This document shows, piece after piece, positions 1 through 8,618 of a stretch of DNA of 64,000 nucleotides. The number at the start of each line of letters is the position of its first letter. Within the stretch, counting starts at the first letter, position 1. The notes under the pieces are model-generated. The model was not told where the DNA came from. It saw nothing but the letters and a program-made list of their open reading frames with translations, and did not search any database. Made by a program: the position numbers and the translations under genes. The DNA comes from JAFGHJ01 sp964534175 (GTDB lineage Bacteria; Hydrothermota; UBA3072), in assembly GCA_964534175.1 (NCBI GenBank), contig CAZHNS010000001.1, positions 1 to 64,000 of the forward strand, given 5' to 3'.

Positions 1-240
1 CATGCGAAACCGAGGCTTCTTGAAGTTTACCGCCAGACACCCAAGCCCTGTCTCGTTGTTGCTTTCGGCTCCTGCGGATGTTCTTCAGGTATATTCAGAG
101 ACAGTTACTCGATTGTGGGGCCAGTAGATAAGGTTTTGAAGAAAGAGGATCCTAATGCTTTAATAGTTTATGTTCCTGGATGTCCTCCTAAGCCTGAAGC
201 AATGATAGAAGCAATAGTTATGGGATTGGGGGTTGTTTGA
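1..240 (+). CDS. Energy-converting [NiFe] hydrogenase small subunit (NuoB/MbhJ-like), 5' end outside window
   Basis: The reading frame is open from base 1 to the TGA at 238-240, so only the last 79 residues are visible. They contain GSCGCSSGIF and the NuoB-family block PGCPPKPEA, whose Cys residues are ligands of the proximal [4Fe-4S] cluster in this family; the upstream Cys pair would lie outside the window. In group 4 hydrogenases this subunit passes electrons between the iron-sulfur subunit and the NiFe site in the large subunit, on the cytoplasmic face of the membrane arm. Its stop overlaps the next start (TGATG), and a NuoC-like and a large-subunit gene follow, which fixes its role. The NuoH-like membrane subunit expected for such a complex is not in the window and is probably upstream. 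Confidence 0.88.
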   Translation, partial: HAKPRLLEVYRQTPKPCLVVAFGSCGCSSGIFRDSYSIVGPVDKVLKKEDPNALIVYVPGCPPKPEAMIEAIVMGLGVV

Positions 241-722
241 TGAGTAAAGAAGTTATGAAAAATTTGAGAGGAAATTTAAAAGGTAAGATAATAGATATCG
301 CAGAGGTAAGAGACAACAGGATATACGTAAGAGTGGATCCTAAGAAGATTCTTGATGTGATCGAATATTTGTTTTTCAAATACAAATGTAAACTCTGTAC
401 AGCTAGCGGTATGGAAATGCGAGAGGGGATAGAAATAATTTACCATTTAGCACGAGAAGATAAGAATACATTAATAAATGTGAAGACGCTTATCCCTTTT
501 CCAAATTTAGAAATAGATTCTGTAGGCAAAAAAATACCTGCCTTTAGATGGATAGAAAGAGAAATGAGTGAAATGCTTGGGGTTACTTTTGTGGGACATC
601 CGGATATGAGAAGGCTTATTCTTGCCGATTCTTTTCCAAAAGGAAAATATCCTTTGAGAAAAGATTTTAAACATTCCGATGTAACTGACGAAGATTATGA
701 TTATGAGAGGTCAGGCTTATGA
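240..722 (+). CDS. NuoC/MbhK-like 30-kDa subunit of the membrane hydrogenase
   Basis: A 160-residue protein of the complex I 30-kDa subunit family. It has the conserved central run IPAFRWIEREMSEMLGVTF and the closing block FPKGKYPLRKDF, equivalent to the family pattern E-REx-D-x-GI-F followed by the PLRKDF-like signature. NuoC-type subunits brace the small and large catalytic subunits and bind no cofactor. I start it at the ATG that overlaps the preceding TGA rather than at the TTG one codon earlier. The stop overlaps the large-subunit start (ATGA), so the three catalytic subunits are translationally coupled. Confidence 0.9.
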   Translation: MSKEVMKNLRGNLKGKIIDIAEVRDNRIYVRVDPKKILDVIEYLFFKYKCKLCTASGMEMREGIEIIYHLAREDKNTLINVKTLIPFPNLEIDSVGKKIPAFRWIEREMSEMLGVTFVGHPDMRRLILADSFPKGKYPLRKDFKHSDVTDEDYDYERSGL

Positions 723-1933
723 AGCAGACAATAATTCCTCTTGGTCCTTATCATCCGCTTCTTGAAGAACCAGAGCACTTTAAGCTCTATGTAGAAGGTG
801 AAAAAGTGGTGGATCTTGATGTGGAGATAGGTTACAATCATAGAGGTATAGAGAAATTGTCCGAAGGAAAAACATGGGACCAAGTCCCTTATCTTGTTGA
901 GAGAATTTGCGGAATTTGTTCTACCTCACATCCGATGGCTTATTGTTTGGCCGTTGAAGACCTACTTGGATGTGAAATTCCAAAGAGAGCACAGTTGATT
1001 AGAGTTGTGGTTTGTGAACTGGAAAGGATACATTCTCATCTTCTGTGGGTCGGTCTTGCGGGACATTTTATCGGGTATAATACGGTATGGATGTGGGCAT
1101 GGAAATACAGGGAGACGATTTTAGAGATATGTGAAAAACTAACAGGTAATAGAAATCACTATGCTATGTTTAAACCCGGTGGAGTCAGAAGAGATTTTAA
1201 TAAAGAGCAAATAGATTATGCATTAGAGCGTATTGTTGATGTAGAAAAGCCCACCAAGATGCTTACTGATGCGGTTCTTGATGATCCCGTAATACACAAG
1301 AGACTTAAAGGAATAGGAGTATTGACAAAGAAAGACGCTGTCCTTTATTCTGCGCTTGGACCTACATCTCGTGGTTCCGGAGTGCCCTGGGATGTTCGTA
1401 ATGATGAACCTCTTGATGGGTTTAAAGACCTAAAGTGGAATGTTATTATTCAAAAGAATGGGGATGTGTTCAGTAAGGGTGTAGTTCGTCTTCTTGAATG
1501 TTTTGAATCTGTTTCTTTGATAAAGCAAGCTCTTTTAAAGCTGCCCAAAGGCGGAGCTATTGATGCTGATATTAGGGAAGTTCCGCCCGGAGAGGGATGC
1601 GGACGCTATGAAGCTCCGAGAGGAGAGGTTTTCCATTATGTGAGAAGTGACGGCTCCAATATGCCTTATCGTCATAAAGTCAGGGCTCCGACTTTTAATA
1701 ATCTCCCGACTTTTAAAGCTTCGTGTAAGGGGGAAACGATTGCCGATGTTGCTTTGATTACGGCATCTATCGATCCCTGCTACTGTTGTACAGAGAGAGT
1801 CGCTGTTGTCGATAAGAACAATAATGAAAAGATACTTAGAGAAAAAGACTTGTTGAAGTTAAGCGTGGATAAGACGAAGAAGATTATGAAGAAACTGGGT
1901 AAAACACCACCTCTTTATAATATGGAGATATGA
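719..1933 (+). CDS. Group 4 [NiFe] hydrogenase large (catalytic) subunit
   Basis: 404 residues, NuoD/HycE/MbhL family. Both nickel-binding motifs are present: RICGICSTSH (Cys64, Cys67, His71) and DPCYCCTER (Cys354, Cys357, Arg360). All four Ni ligands are retained, which argues for a true hydrogenase and against the Mbx/Mbs sulfur-reducing relatives or complex I. After Arg360 comes a 44-residue tail starting VAVVD, resembling the HycE tail that a HycI-type endopeptidase removes after Ni insertion, so I infer proteolytic maturation. The reaction would be 2H+ + 2e- to H2 (or the reverse) with ferredoxin or formate-derived electrons, coupled to ion pumping by the membrane subunits that follow. 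The residue between the last two ligands is Cys instead of the more usual Ser. It overlaps both neighbours by ATGA. Confidence 0.94.
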   Translation: MKQTIIPLGPYHPLLEEPEHFKLYVEGEKVVDLDVEIGYNHRGIEKLSEGKTWDQVPYLVERICGICSTSHPMAYCLAVEDLLGCEIPKRAQLIRVVVCELERIHSHLLWVGLAGHFIGYNTVWMWAWKYRETILEICEKLTGNRNHYAMFKPGGVRRDFNKEQIDYALERIVDVEKPTKMLTDAVLDDPVIHKRLKGIGVLTKKDAVLYSALGPTSRGSGVPWDVRNDEPLDGFKDLKWNVIIQKNGDVFSKGVVRLLECFESVSLIKQALLKLPKGGAIDADIREVPPGEGCGRYEAPRGEVFHYVRSDGSNMPYRHKVRAPTFNNLPTFKASCKGETIADVALITASIDPCYCCTERVAVVDKNNNEKILREKDLLKLSVDKTKKIMKKLGKTPPLYNMEI

Positions 1934-3795
1934 TGTTTAATAATATATTGTTATATCCTATTATAATACCTTTTCTTGCCGGGATTTTTACCCTTATTGT
2001 TCCCAGATTGAAAAAGTTTAAACAATTGATGATAATTGGTGTGACTGGGTATCTTCTTATTCTTTCTTATCGTTTATTTGATTTAAATGGTATGATAGAG
2101 AATCTATTATCAGTTAATTTTTTGAATTACCGTGCGGATTTTGTGCTTCAGCTTAGTCAAATTAGTGGTTTCATGCTTCTATTTACTTATCTGTTCGGTT
2201 TTTTAATTTCTATATATCTTTTCAGTTCCCGTAGCGAAGTTAAAACAGGAGATAATCAATTCTTAACCTATTTTCTCTGGACGCTTGCAGGCGCTTCAGG
2301 TGTTTTCCTTTCCACAAATTTATTATTCGTGCTTATTTTCTGGGAAATGGTCACAGCTGTTTTCTTTCTTTATATCAATTTAGGCAAGGGTAAGGGTATT
2401 TCCGAGGCAGCTCGTAAGACCTATATTATACTTGGTTTTGCAGATGCTTTGTTCTTATTCGGAGTTGCCTATATATGGGTTACTGTAGGTGTCCTTAATA
2501 TTGATTTGATTTCTATTTCTACTGCCGGGGGCATTCTTCCGAGAATTGTTTTTTTCTCCTTTGTCGTGGCAGCCATTGCAAAAGCCGGAGCAATACCTTT
2601 TCACACATGGATTCCTGCTATTGCAGAAGAGTCTCCTGCATCATTGATGGCTTTCTTGCCGGCATCTCTTGATAAATTGTTGGGTATTTACCTGTTAGCC
2701 ATAACAATGTTAAAGTTATTTAATGTAGAACCGATTTTAAGTTTTGTTGTTATGTTAATAGGAGCTCTTACTATCATCATAGCTGTACTTATGGCTCTAA
2801 TACAGCACAATCTTAAGAAATTGCTTTCCTATCACGCAGTCAGTCAGGTTGGTTATATGGTTCTTGGTATTGGGACGGGAAATCCAATTGGTGTTTTGGG
2901 TGGATTATTCCATATGTTGAATCATGCAATTTATAAGAGCGGTCTTTTTCTCTGTGCCGGTGCTATTGAAAAAGAAGCAGGAACAACCGAACTGGAAAAG
3001 TTGGGAGGCTTGTACCGGAAAATGCCGTTTTTGATGATTTCCAATATAATACTTGCTATGGCAATTTCTGGTGTTCCTCCTTTAAATGGGTTTACTTCTA
3101 AGTGGATGGTTTATCAGGGCGTTTTGCAAGTAAGACAGCCAGTATTTCTAATTTTAGCGATTTTTGGAAGTGCTTTGACTCTTGCTTCTTTCCTTAAAGT
3201 TATTTATTCGGTTTACTTCGGAGGTGCCTCGGACATTTTTAATAAGGTGCGGAAACCTTCCTTGTTTATGTCAGCTCCTATTGCGGTTTTAGCTATTCTT
3301 TGTTTGTTTTTTGGTATTTTCCCGGCTTTTCCTGTGACTGGTTTTCTTCTTCCTATGGAATTTGGCATATTTAAGAATCTGCCAATAGTGGAGGTTTTCT
3401 CCGATCTTAGCTTTGTTAATACAATTTGGAATCCTTATCAGGCTACAGTGGCTTTGTTAATAGGTCTTTTGATTGGAATTGTGCTGTATTTCATAGGTAA
3501 GGTGTTTGATTACAGGGAACAGCCGATCTTCACCTGCGGTGAGAGGTTTGATACTGAGATGAGAAGATTCCCGGGAACAGGTCTCTATCTTACCATACTT
3601 GAGCTTCCGTTTATTGGTACATATCTTAAAGATAGAGATAAGGGTGCTTATGATATTTATAATATTGTTAAAATTTCTGGTTGGAAAGTAATAGTTGAAA
3701 AGCTGAAAAATCTACATGACGGTATTCTATCTACTTATTTATCCTGGTGTATTGTTGGATTAATGATAATCATGTTTGTTCTTATGAACAGGTAG
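1930..3795 (+). CDS. NuoL/MrpA-N/MrpD-like proton/sodium-translocating membrane subunit
   Basis: 621 residues, almost entirely hydrophobic, with the antiporter-like (PF00361 type) core. It shows the TM5 glutamate in FWEMVTAVFF, the lysine/histidine segment KAGAIPFHTWIPAI, the lysine in LDKLLGIYLLA, and HMLNHAIYKSGLFLCAGAI. These charged residues form the ion path in this family. A long C-terminal extension (about 500-621) holds FTCGERFDTEMRRFPGTG, then a last TM helix. A second antiporter-like subunit (MrpD type) lies four genes downstream, so the complex would carry two such modules. Start is ATG overlapping the large-subunit stop; an alternative ATG is one codon later. Confidence 0.88.
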   Translation: MMFNNILLYPIIIPFLAGIFTLIVPRLKKFKQLMIIGVTGYLLILSYRLFDLNGMIENLLSVNFLNYRADFVLQLSQISGFMLLFTYLFGFLISIYLFSSRSEVKTGDNQFLTYFLWTLAGASGVFLSTNLLFVLIFWEMVTAVFFLYINLGKGKGISEAARKTYIILGFADALFLFGVAYIWVTVGVLNIDLISISTAGGILPRIVFFSFVVAAIAKAGAIPFHTWIPAIAEESPASLMAFLPASLDKLLGIYLLAITMLKLFNVEPILSFVVMLIGALTIIIAVLMALIQHNLKKLLSYHAVSQVGYMVLGIGTGNPIGVLGGLFHMLNHAIYKSGLFLCAGAIEKEAGTTELEKLGGLYRKMPFLMISNIILAMAISGVPPLNGFTSKWMVYQGVLQVRQPVFLILAIFGSALTLASFLKVIYSVYFGGASDIFNKVRKPSLFMSAPIAVLAILCLFFGIFPAFPVTGFLLPMEFGIFKNLPIVEVFSDLSFVNTIWNPYQATVALLIGLLIGIVLYFIGKVFDYREQPIFTCGERFDTEMRRFPGTGLYLTILELPFIGTYLKDRDKGAYDIYNIVKISGWKVIVEKLKNLHDGILSTYLSWCIVGLMIIMFVLMNR

Positions 3796-3803
3796 GTGAT
3801 GGT

Positions 3804-4367
3804 ATGAATGTAGTATTGTTGTTGCACTCACTTCTCGTGTTTATGATAATAGGGGCTTTTGTAACTGTAGAGATAAAAAATATGCTTTCAGCTGTGATAT
3901 CGATCGGAGCGGTCGGATTTGCTCTATCGATGATTTTTCTCTTCCTTGGTGCGCCCGATATAGCTATTACTCAGGTAATAGTAGAAATTTTGTCTTTGAT
4001 TCTTTTAATTAGGGCGACTGTTAATGTAGACAATGTTGCAATCGAAGAGAAGGGTGAATCCGTTTTTCATAACAGGACAGCTTTAATTTTTGTAGGAATA
4101 ATACTTGTTTTTGCCTGGTTTGCATTTGAGTCGCTTCCTCCTTTTGGAGAACCTCTGATGAGAGTATCAAAATTTTATCTGAATAATGGTCTCGAAAAGG
4201 TAGGGGCAGCTAATTTTGTCACTTCTGTTATTCTGGATTTTAGAGCATATGATACTTTTGGTGAAGCAATGGTACTGTTTGTTTCTATAAGCGGTGCTTT
4301 TGCTATCTTGCGGAGATGGAAACGCGAACAGCATAAAGATTTCTTAAGGATAGACAGGGAACATTAA
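3804..4367 (+). CDS. MbhD/MbhE-like membrane subunit (MrpA C-terminal domain, DUF4040 type)
   Basis: 187 residues from the ATG at 3804, which follows a GGTAGGTG ribosome-binding stretch; an upstream in-frame ATG at 3747 would overlap the preceding gene by 49 nt and encode a polar stretch before the first TM helix, so I reject it. The segment LSAVISIGAVGFALSMIF followed by GAPDIAITQVIVEILSLILL is the DUF4040/MbhD signature; the second half (IFVGIILVFAWFAFE onward) corresponds to MbhE. In Pyrococcus Mbh these are separate genes, here one gene as in MrpA C-termini. It would sit between the antiporter-like subunits and MrpB/C. Confidence 0.85.
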   Translation: MNVVLLLHSLLVFMIIGAFVTVEIKNMLSAVISIGAVGFALSMIFLFLGAPDIAITQVIVEILSLILLIRATVNVDNVAIEEKGESVFHNRTALIFVGIILVFAWFAFESLPPFGEPLMRVSKFYLNNGLEKVGAANFVTSVILDFRAYDTFGEAMVLFVSISGAFAILRRWKREQHKDFLRIDREH

Positions 4368-4368
4368 T

Positions 4369-4845
4369 ATGCGGAAACAGAAACAATCAGGAATGACTTT
4401 TATTGTAAAGACGATAACCAGTTTAATAATCGGTTTCATGCTAGTGTTCGGTGCATATGTGGTTTTGTATGGTCACATAACTCCCGGTGGGGGTTTCCCG
4501 GGTGGAGTAATGATTGCGCTTGCGTACATCTTAATAACTTTAGCTTATGGCAGAAAGGTTGTGGAAAGCATGATTTCGGGAGTTGCAGGTTCAATCGGTG
4601 ATGATATAGGTGCTCTTGCAGTTCTGATATTAGGTCTTATCGGATTATGGCTCGGGGGGACATTTCTGTTTAATTTCCTACCTAAAGGTACACCTTTCAA
4701 TCTCTTTTCCGCGGGATATATTATCATCTACAATCTTGCGATAATGTTGAAAGTAGGTATGAGTTTATATATTATTTTCCTTGCGCTTGCTATACTCCAA
4801 AGGGTTGTGACAACCAGGAATGAAACGAAGGAGGTGGGGGAATGA
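4369..4845 (+). CDS. mrpB: MrpB/MnhB-like (MbhF) antiporter subunit
   Basis: 158 residues with four predicted TM segments. The block HITPGGGFPGGVMIALAYIL at about residues 37-56 is the diagnostic MnhB motif. MrpB-type subunits belong to the multisubunit Na+/H+ antiporter module, here part of the hydrogenase membrane arm. One base separates it from the preceding gene and it overlaps the next start by four bases. Confidence 0.92.
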   Translation: MRKQKQSGMTFIVKTITSLIIGFMLVFGAYVVLYGHITPGGGFPGGVMIALAYILITLAYGRKVVESMISGVAGSIGDDIGALAVLILGLIGLWLGGTFLFNFLPKGTPFNLFSAGYIIIYNLAIMLKVGMSLYIIFLALAILQRVVTTRNETKEVGE

Positions 4846-5192
4846 CTCTCTACTTTCTAAATTTTGTGCTTCTTATTATAGGTTTATACGCACTTGTAGT
4901 TAAAAGGCATATTGTGAAAAAGATTCTGGGAGTTGCCATAATGGAGTATGCCGTTAACCTGTTTTTGATACTTATTGGTTTTAGGAAATCCGGTATCGCT
5001 CCTATTATTACCAAAGATATGGATATAAAGACTTTTATTAGTACTGCAGTCGATCCTCTTCCACAAGCACTTGTTCTTACATCTATTGTGATTGGACTCG
5101 GAACTCTTGCTCTTATGGTGGCAATGGCTATTAGACTATATGAAAGATATGGGACCTTTGATATGGATGAAATAAACAGGCTCAGAGGTTGA
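4842..5192 (+). CDS. mrpC: MrpC/MnhC-like (NuoK family, MbhG) antiporter subunit
   Basis: 116 residues, three TM helices. The run DPLPQALVLTSIVIGLGTLA is the strongly conserved MnhC/NuoK signature. A strong GGAGGTG ribosome-binding site lies just before the ATG, inside the end of mrpB. Role as in other Mrp-linked hydrogenases: part of the ion-translocating membrane domain. Confidence 0.93.
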   Translation: MTLYFLNFVLLIIGLYALVVKRHIVKKILGVAIMEYAVNLFLILIGFRKSGIAPIITKDMDIKTFISTAVDPLPQALVLTSIVIGLGTLALMVAMAIRLYERYGTFDMDEINRLRG

Positions 5193-5194
5193 AA

Positions 5195-6679
5195 ATGGGT
5201 ACTTTATTACCATTATTTACAACAATTCCTATATTCAGCGCAATTCTTATGCTGATTATTGGTAAGTTTGATAAAAAGAATTTTCCCAGAATTTGGTCGA
5301 TTCTTACTTCTCTTTCTTTGCTTTTTATCCTCTATCTTATCTGGGATAAAGGAACTCTGATACATGAAATGGGAGGATGGAAACCACCCTTTGGTGTAGT
5401 GCTTGTTAAGGATAATCTTTCGCAAATGATGCTGCTAATAGTCAACGTTGTCGCATTTCTGACTATAATTTATTCGTATGTTTATATGAAAAAATTTGAG
5501 GATTACTTGAGATTTTTCACGCTTTTCTTATTTATGCTCGCAGGTATGAATGGAGTTGTGCTTACAGGTGATTTATTTAATCTCTTTGTGTTCCTTGAGA
5601 TTGCTTCTATTGCATCGTACGCTCTGGTTGGATATGGGGTAGATGCTGAAGAGCTGGAGGCCTCATTTAAATATTTAATACTTGGAGCGCTTGCTTCAGT
5701 ATTTATTTTATTTGGTATTGGAATGATTTATTCTATTACCGGTTCTGTTAATATGGCTGATGTTGCGGAATTTATTTTGGATAATAATTTAGTAAAAAAT
5801 AATGCTCTTTTGATGGCAACGGGTTTGTTCATAGTAGGTTTTGGACTCAAGGCGGGACTTGTTCCCTTCCATGCCTGGCTTCCCGATGCGCATTCCTCAG
5901 CACCTGCTCCTATTTCTGTTATGCTTTCCGGTGTTTTGATAAAAGTTCTTGGAATTTATTCTTTAATAAGAGTTTTCTATAGTGTTATAGGAATTACGCC
6001 GGTTGTTTCCAATATATTTATAACAATGGGTGTTATTTCGATGCTGGTGGGCGCTTTTATGGGTTTTGGGCAGGATGATATGAAGAGAATGTTTGCTTTT
6101 TCTTCTATAAGTCAAATGGGTTATATTGCTGTTGGAATAGGTATTGGTTCACCTCTGGCTCTTGTTGGTGCTCTATTCCATCTTCTTAATCATGCTGGGT
6201 TCAAGTCTTTACTTTTCCTTTCCTCCGGAGTAATTGAGACTTCCACAGGAACAAGAAATTTATCTGAATTAGGTGGTTTAAGGAAAAGTATGCCGGTTAC
6301 TTCGGCAACATCGGTAATTGGATCTCTTTCGATTGCGGGAGTGCCTCCGTTTAATGGATTCTGGAGTAAGTTGATTATAATTCTTGCGGCTTTTTCAGCG
6401 GGGTACTTCTGGCTCGGTGCAGTACTCGTTTTGACTGCTTTCTTGACTTTGGCTTACTATTTACGATTTCAGAAAAGTGTTATTTTTGGAGAGCCTACTT
6501 CAATTATGAAAAACGTTAGAGAAGCTCCGTTTATGATGATTATGCCAATGGTTATTTTTGCTGTTTTCTGTCTTCTTGCCGGAGTTTTTAATGGTTGGGT
6601 TGTAAATAATCTTATTATGCCGGCTCAAAGCGTAATACTTGATCAATTAGGTTATATTTCGTCTGTGATGGGGATATAG
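5195..6679 (+). CDS. mrpD: MrpD-like (MbhH) proton/sodium-translocating subunit
   Basis: About 494 residues, 14 or so TM helices, antiporter-like family. It shows FVFLEIASIASYALVGY with the TM5 glutamate, KAGLVPFHAWLPDAHSSAPA, LIKVLGIYSL, and FHLLNHAGFKSLLFLSSG. I place the start at ATG 5195, preceded by AGAGG with 6-nt spacing; a TTG at 5189 overlapping the mrpC stop is possible and adds two residues. It is the second full antiporter-like subunit in the operon. Confidence 0.92.
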   Translation: MGTLLPLFTTIPIFSAILMLIIGKFDKKNFPRIWSILTSLSLLFILYLIWDKGTLIHEMGGWKPPFGVVLVKDNLSQMMLLIVNVVAFLTIIYSYVYMKKFEDYLRFFTLFLFMLAGMNGVVLTGDLFNLFVFLEIASIASYALVGYGVDAEELEASFKYLILGALASVFILFGIGMIYSITGSVNMADVAEFILDNNLVKNNALLMATGLFIVGFGLKAGLVPFHAWLPDAHSSAPAPISVMLSGVLIKVLGIYSLIRVFYSVIGITPVVSNIFITMGVISMLVGAFMGFGQDDMKRMFAFSSISQMGYIAVGIGIGSPLALVGALFHLLNHAGFKSLLFLSSGVIETSTGTRNLSELGGLRKSMPVTSATSVIGSLSIAGVPPFNGFWSKLIIILAAFSAGYFWLGAVLVLTAFLTLAYYLRFQKSVIFGEPTSIMKNVREAPFMMIMPMVIFAVFCLLAGVFNGWVVNNLIMPAQSVILDQLGYISSVMGI

Positions 6680-6687
6680 GAGATTTT

Positions 6688-7188
6688 ATGAGGAAGAGAT
6701 TAGCTCAATTTATTATATACTTTGTAATGTGGATTCTTCTAACATGGTCTTGGAAGACCCAGAGTCTTAAACAAGATCTTATGGCTGGAGTTGTTGTAGC
6801 TTTAATAGTAACGATTTTAACACGAAAGCTTTTTCCTGAGGATATTGTTAGATTGTTGAATCCGCGTCGTTTTTTCTTTGCCATTATTTATATGCCTTAT
6901 TTGGTTTATTATATTCTTCTTGCCAATCTGGATGTAGCGTACAGGGTTTTAAATCCCTATTTACCGATTAAACCGGGAATTGTTAAGGTTAAAACTTCCT
7001 TAAAAAATGATTTTGCTAAAACTATTCTTGCCAACTCGATTACACTAACTCCGGGAACTCTTACGGTTGAAGTTGATGGTGACTATTTTTATGTCCACTG
7101 GATAAATATTTCAACCGATAATCCCGAAGTCCAGAAAGAATTAATTTTAGGTAGATTTGAGAGAATGCTCAGGAGGATATTCGAATAA
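6688..7188 (+). CDS. mrpE: MrpE-like (MbhA) antiporter subunit
   Basis: 166 residues with N-terminal TM helices and a soluble C-terminal half containing ANSITLTPGTLTVEVDGDYF and HWIN, the characteristic MnhE block. A GGAG ribosome-binding site precedes the ATG. The stop overlaps the next start by one base. Part of the Mrp-type cluster of the hydrogenase. Confidence 0.92.
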   Translation: MRKRLAQFIIYFVMWILLTWSWKTQSLKQDLMAGVVVALIVTILTRKLFPEDIVRLLNPRRFFFAIIYMPYLVYYILLANLDVAYRVLNPYLPIKPGIVKVKTSLKNDFAKTILANSITLTPGTLTVEVDGDYFYVHWINISTDNPEVQKELILGRFERMLRRIFE

Positions 7189-7445
7189 TGTTTACATTTT
7201 TATTCTTCTCTTTAATTATAGCGGCTTTTATGTGCTTATACAGGGTTATGGTTGGCCCGACACCGCCTGATAGGATGGTAGCTATAGATATACTTGGTAT
7301 TATTGTGGTTGGAATGTGTGCTCTTTTCGCTGCTCAAAAAGGTAGGGATTTTTATCTCTATATAGCTATTTCCTGGTCTATACTTTCTTTTGTTGGTACT
7401 CTTGCACTTGTTAAGTTCTTAGAAGGGAGGGGGTTTGATGAGTAA
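7188..7445 (+). CDS. mrpF: MrpF-like (MbhB) antiporter subunit
   Basis: 85 residues, three TM helices, with the conserved MnhF stretch YRVMVGPTPPDRMVAIDIL (residues about 19-37). An AGGAGG site precedes the ATG. Its last codons overlap the start of the following mrpG-like gene. Confidence 0.92.
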   Translation: MFTFLFFSLIIAAFMCLYRVMVGPTPPDRMVAIDILGIIVVGMCALFAAQKGRDFYLYIAISWSILSFVGTLALVKFLEGRGFDE

Positions 7446-7770
7446 TAATTTTGCTATAGCTTTTGTTATTATAGGAGTGACTTTTGATTTGTTGGGCTGC
7501 CTTGGTTTAATTAGGCTTCCGGATATATATAATAGATTGCAAGCTGCAACCAAATCTGTTACTCTTGGTACGTGTGCTATACTCTTTGGAGTGGCGCTGG
7601 AGTTTGGAATTATTAGTTCCGGTGGGATAAAGGCTTTAATTTGTATTTTATTCGTAATGTTTACTTCTCCGACAGCAGCTCATGCGCTGGCAAGAGGTTC
7701 TCATATAAGTGGATTTAAGTTGTGGGAAGGAAGTAAAGTGGACAAATTGAAAGAAGCTAAGGAGAAGTAA
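7438..7770 (+). CDS. mrpG: MrpG-like (MbhC) antiporter subunit
   Basis: 110 residues. IRLPDIYNRLQAATKSVTLG followed by a glycine-rich TM and FTSPTAAHALAR is the MnhG pattern. I start at ATG 7438, behind a very strong GGAGGGGG site; a TTG one codon upstream is less likely. It completes the B-to-G set of Mrp-type subunits in canonical order. Confidence 0.92.
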   Translation: MSNNFAIAFVIIGVTFDLLGCLGLIRLPDIYNRLQAATKSVTLGTCAILFGVALEFGIISSGGIKALICILFVMFTSPTAAHALARGSHISGFKLWEGSKVDKLKEAKEK

Positions 7771-7775
7771 TAACG

Positions 7776-8390
7776 ATGAAAAAACCTAAGATAAGAGAAC
7801 TCGGTGAAGCAATAAAGGCTTTAGTTAAAGGCCCTTATACTACAAAGTTTCCTTTTGAAGCTCCTAATATTATTCCGGAGTTTCGTGGTTTTCCTGAATA
7901 TCAGGATGATGGTTGTGTGAGATGTGGGGCATGTGCCGAGGTTTGTCCGGCGAGAGCTATTGAAGTGGAAGAATACGAAAAAGACGGGAAAAAATTCAGA
8001 GTGATGCGCTTCCGTTATGATATATGTCTCCTCTGCGGTCAATGCGGAGCTCTCTGTACTACAAGTGAAGGTATAGAATATACAAATAAATATGCAAAAA
8101 ATACCCTTGATATAAGTGAAGTAATTCAAGAAGTAGAAGATGAGTTAATTTTGTGTGAAAAGTGTGGCAAGGTTATATCCACAAAACTTCATCTCGAGTG
8201 GATTTCTGAACGATTGGGAGAAAAAGCTTATGCCAATCCAACAATTGTTCTTACTAAAAATATTCCTATGGATGTTGCGGATGAGGAGAAAAAGTCAATA
8301 GAACCTTGTGAGTTTAACAGAGAGGATTTGTATAAGGTTCTTTGCCCGGACTGCCGAAGAGCCGCCTGGATGAAGGAAAACTTCCAGTAG
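7776..8390 (+). CDS. NuoI/HyfH-like 2x[4Fe-4S] ferredoxin subunit with extra C-terminal cysteines
   Basis: 204 residues. Two CxxCxxCxxxC motifs (Cys47/50/53/57 and Cys84/87/90/94) bind two [4Fe-4S] clusters that carry electrons to the hydrogenase small subunit. The C-terminal third adds CEKCG (127/130), a lone Cys178 and CPDCRR (190/193), resembling the zinc- or cluster-binding tail of formate hydrogenlyase iron-sulfur subunits (HycF/HyfH); the roughly 140-residue MbhN lacks it. AAGGAG precedes the ATG. It is the last gene of the operon: a repeat-rich 348-bp gap follows. Whether the extra cysteines hold Zn or a third cluster cannot be told from sequence. Confidence 0.9.
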   Translation: MKKPKIRELGEAIKALVKGPYTTKFPFEAPNIIPEFRGFPEYQDDGCVRCGACAEVCPARAIEVEEYEKDGKKFRVMRFRYDICLLCGQCGALCTTSEGIEYTNKYAKNTLDISEVIQEVEDELILCEKCGKVISTKLHLEWISERLGEKAYANPTIVLTKNIPMDVADEEKKSIEPCEFNREDLYKVLCPDCRRAAWMKENFQ

Positions 8391-8405
8391 CAAAATTCTA
8401 TCTTA

Positions 8406-8429
8406 CACAGAGCCACGGAGAACACAGAG
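8406..8429 (+). repeat. CACAGAG-family dispersed repeat, copy 1
   Basis: CACAGAG, CACGGAG, CACAGAG at 8406, 8414 and 8423. The same words recur at 39954-39989 just after tatC, and in reverse (CTCTGCG twice) at 43804-43818. All copies lie between operons. Confidence 0.7.
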
Positions 8430-8524
8430 AAAAACAACAAAAAATATATATGGTTGTTTAAAGCCCACTTCCCAAAATTAGGAACAACAAATCACACAAA
8501 TATCACAAATAATTTTTTAACTTC

Positions 8525-8553
8525 CTAACCTCCCAACCTTCTAACATCCTAAC
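8525..8553 (+). repeat. 8-bp-period CTAAC array, copy 1
   Basis: CTAAC or CCAAC begins at 8525, 8533, 8541 and 8549, an exact 8-bp period. A sister array with the same opening words is at 17277-17305. Confidence 0.75.
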
Positions 8554-8618
8554 AATAAATTGACTGCCGATTTACACGGATTGTTTTTTTTCTTGAGCCC
8601 TTGAATCCTATTTGATGA

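Noticed and set aside
719..1933. Assignment as complex I NuoD or as Mbx/Mbs sulfur reductase
   Set aside because: All four Ni-binding cysteines are present, which those relatives lack.
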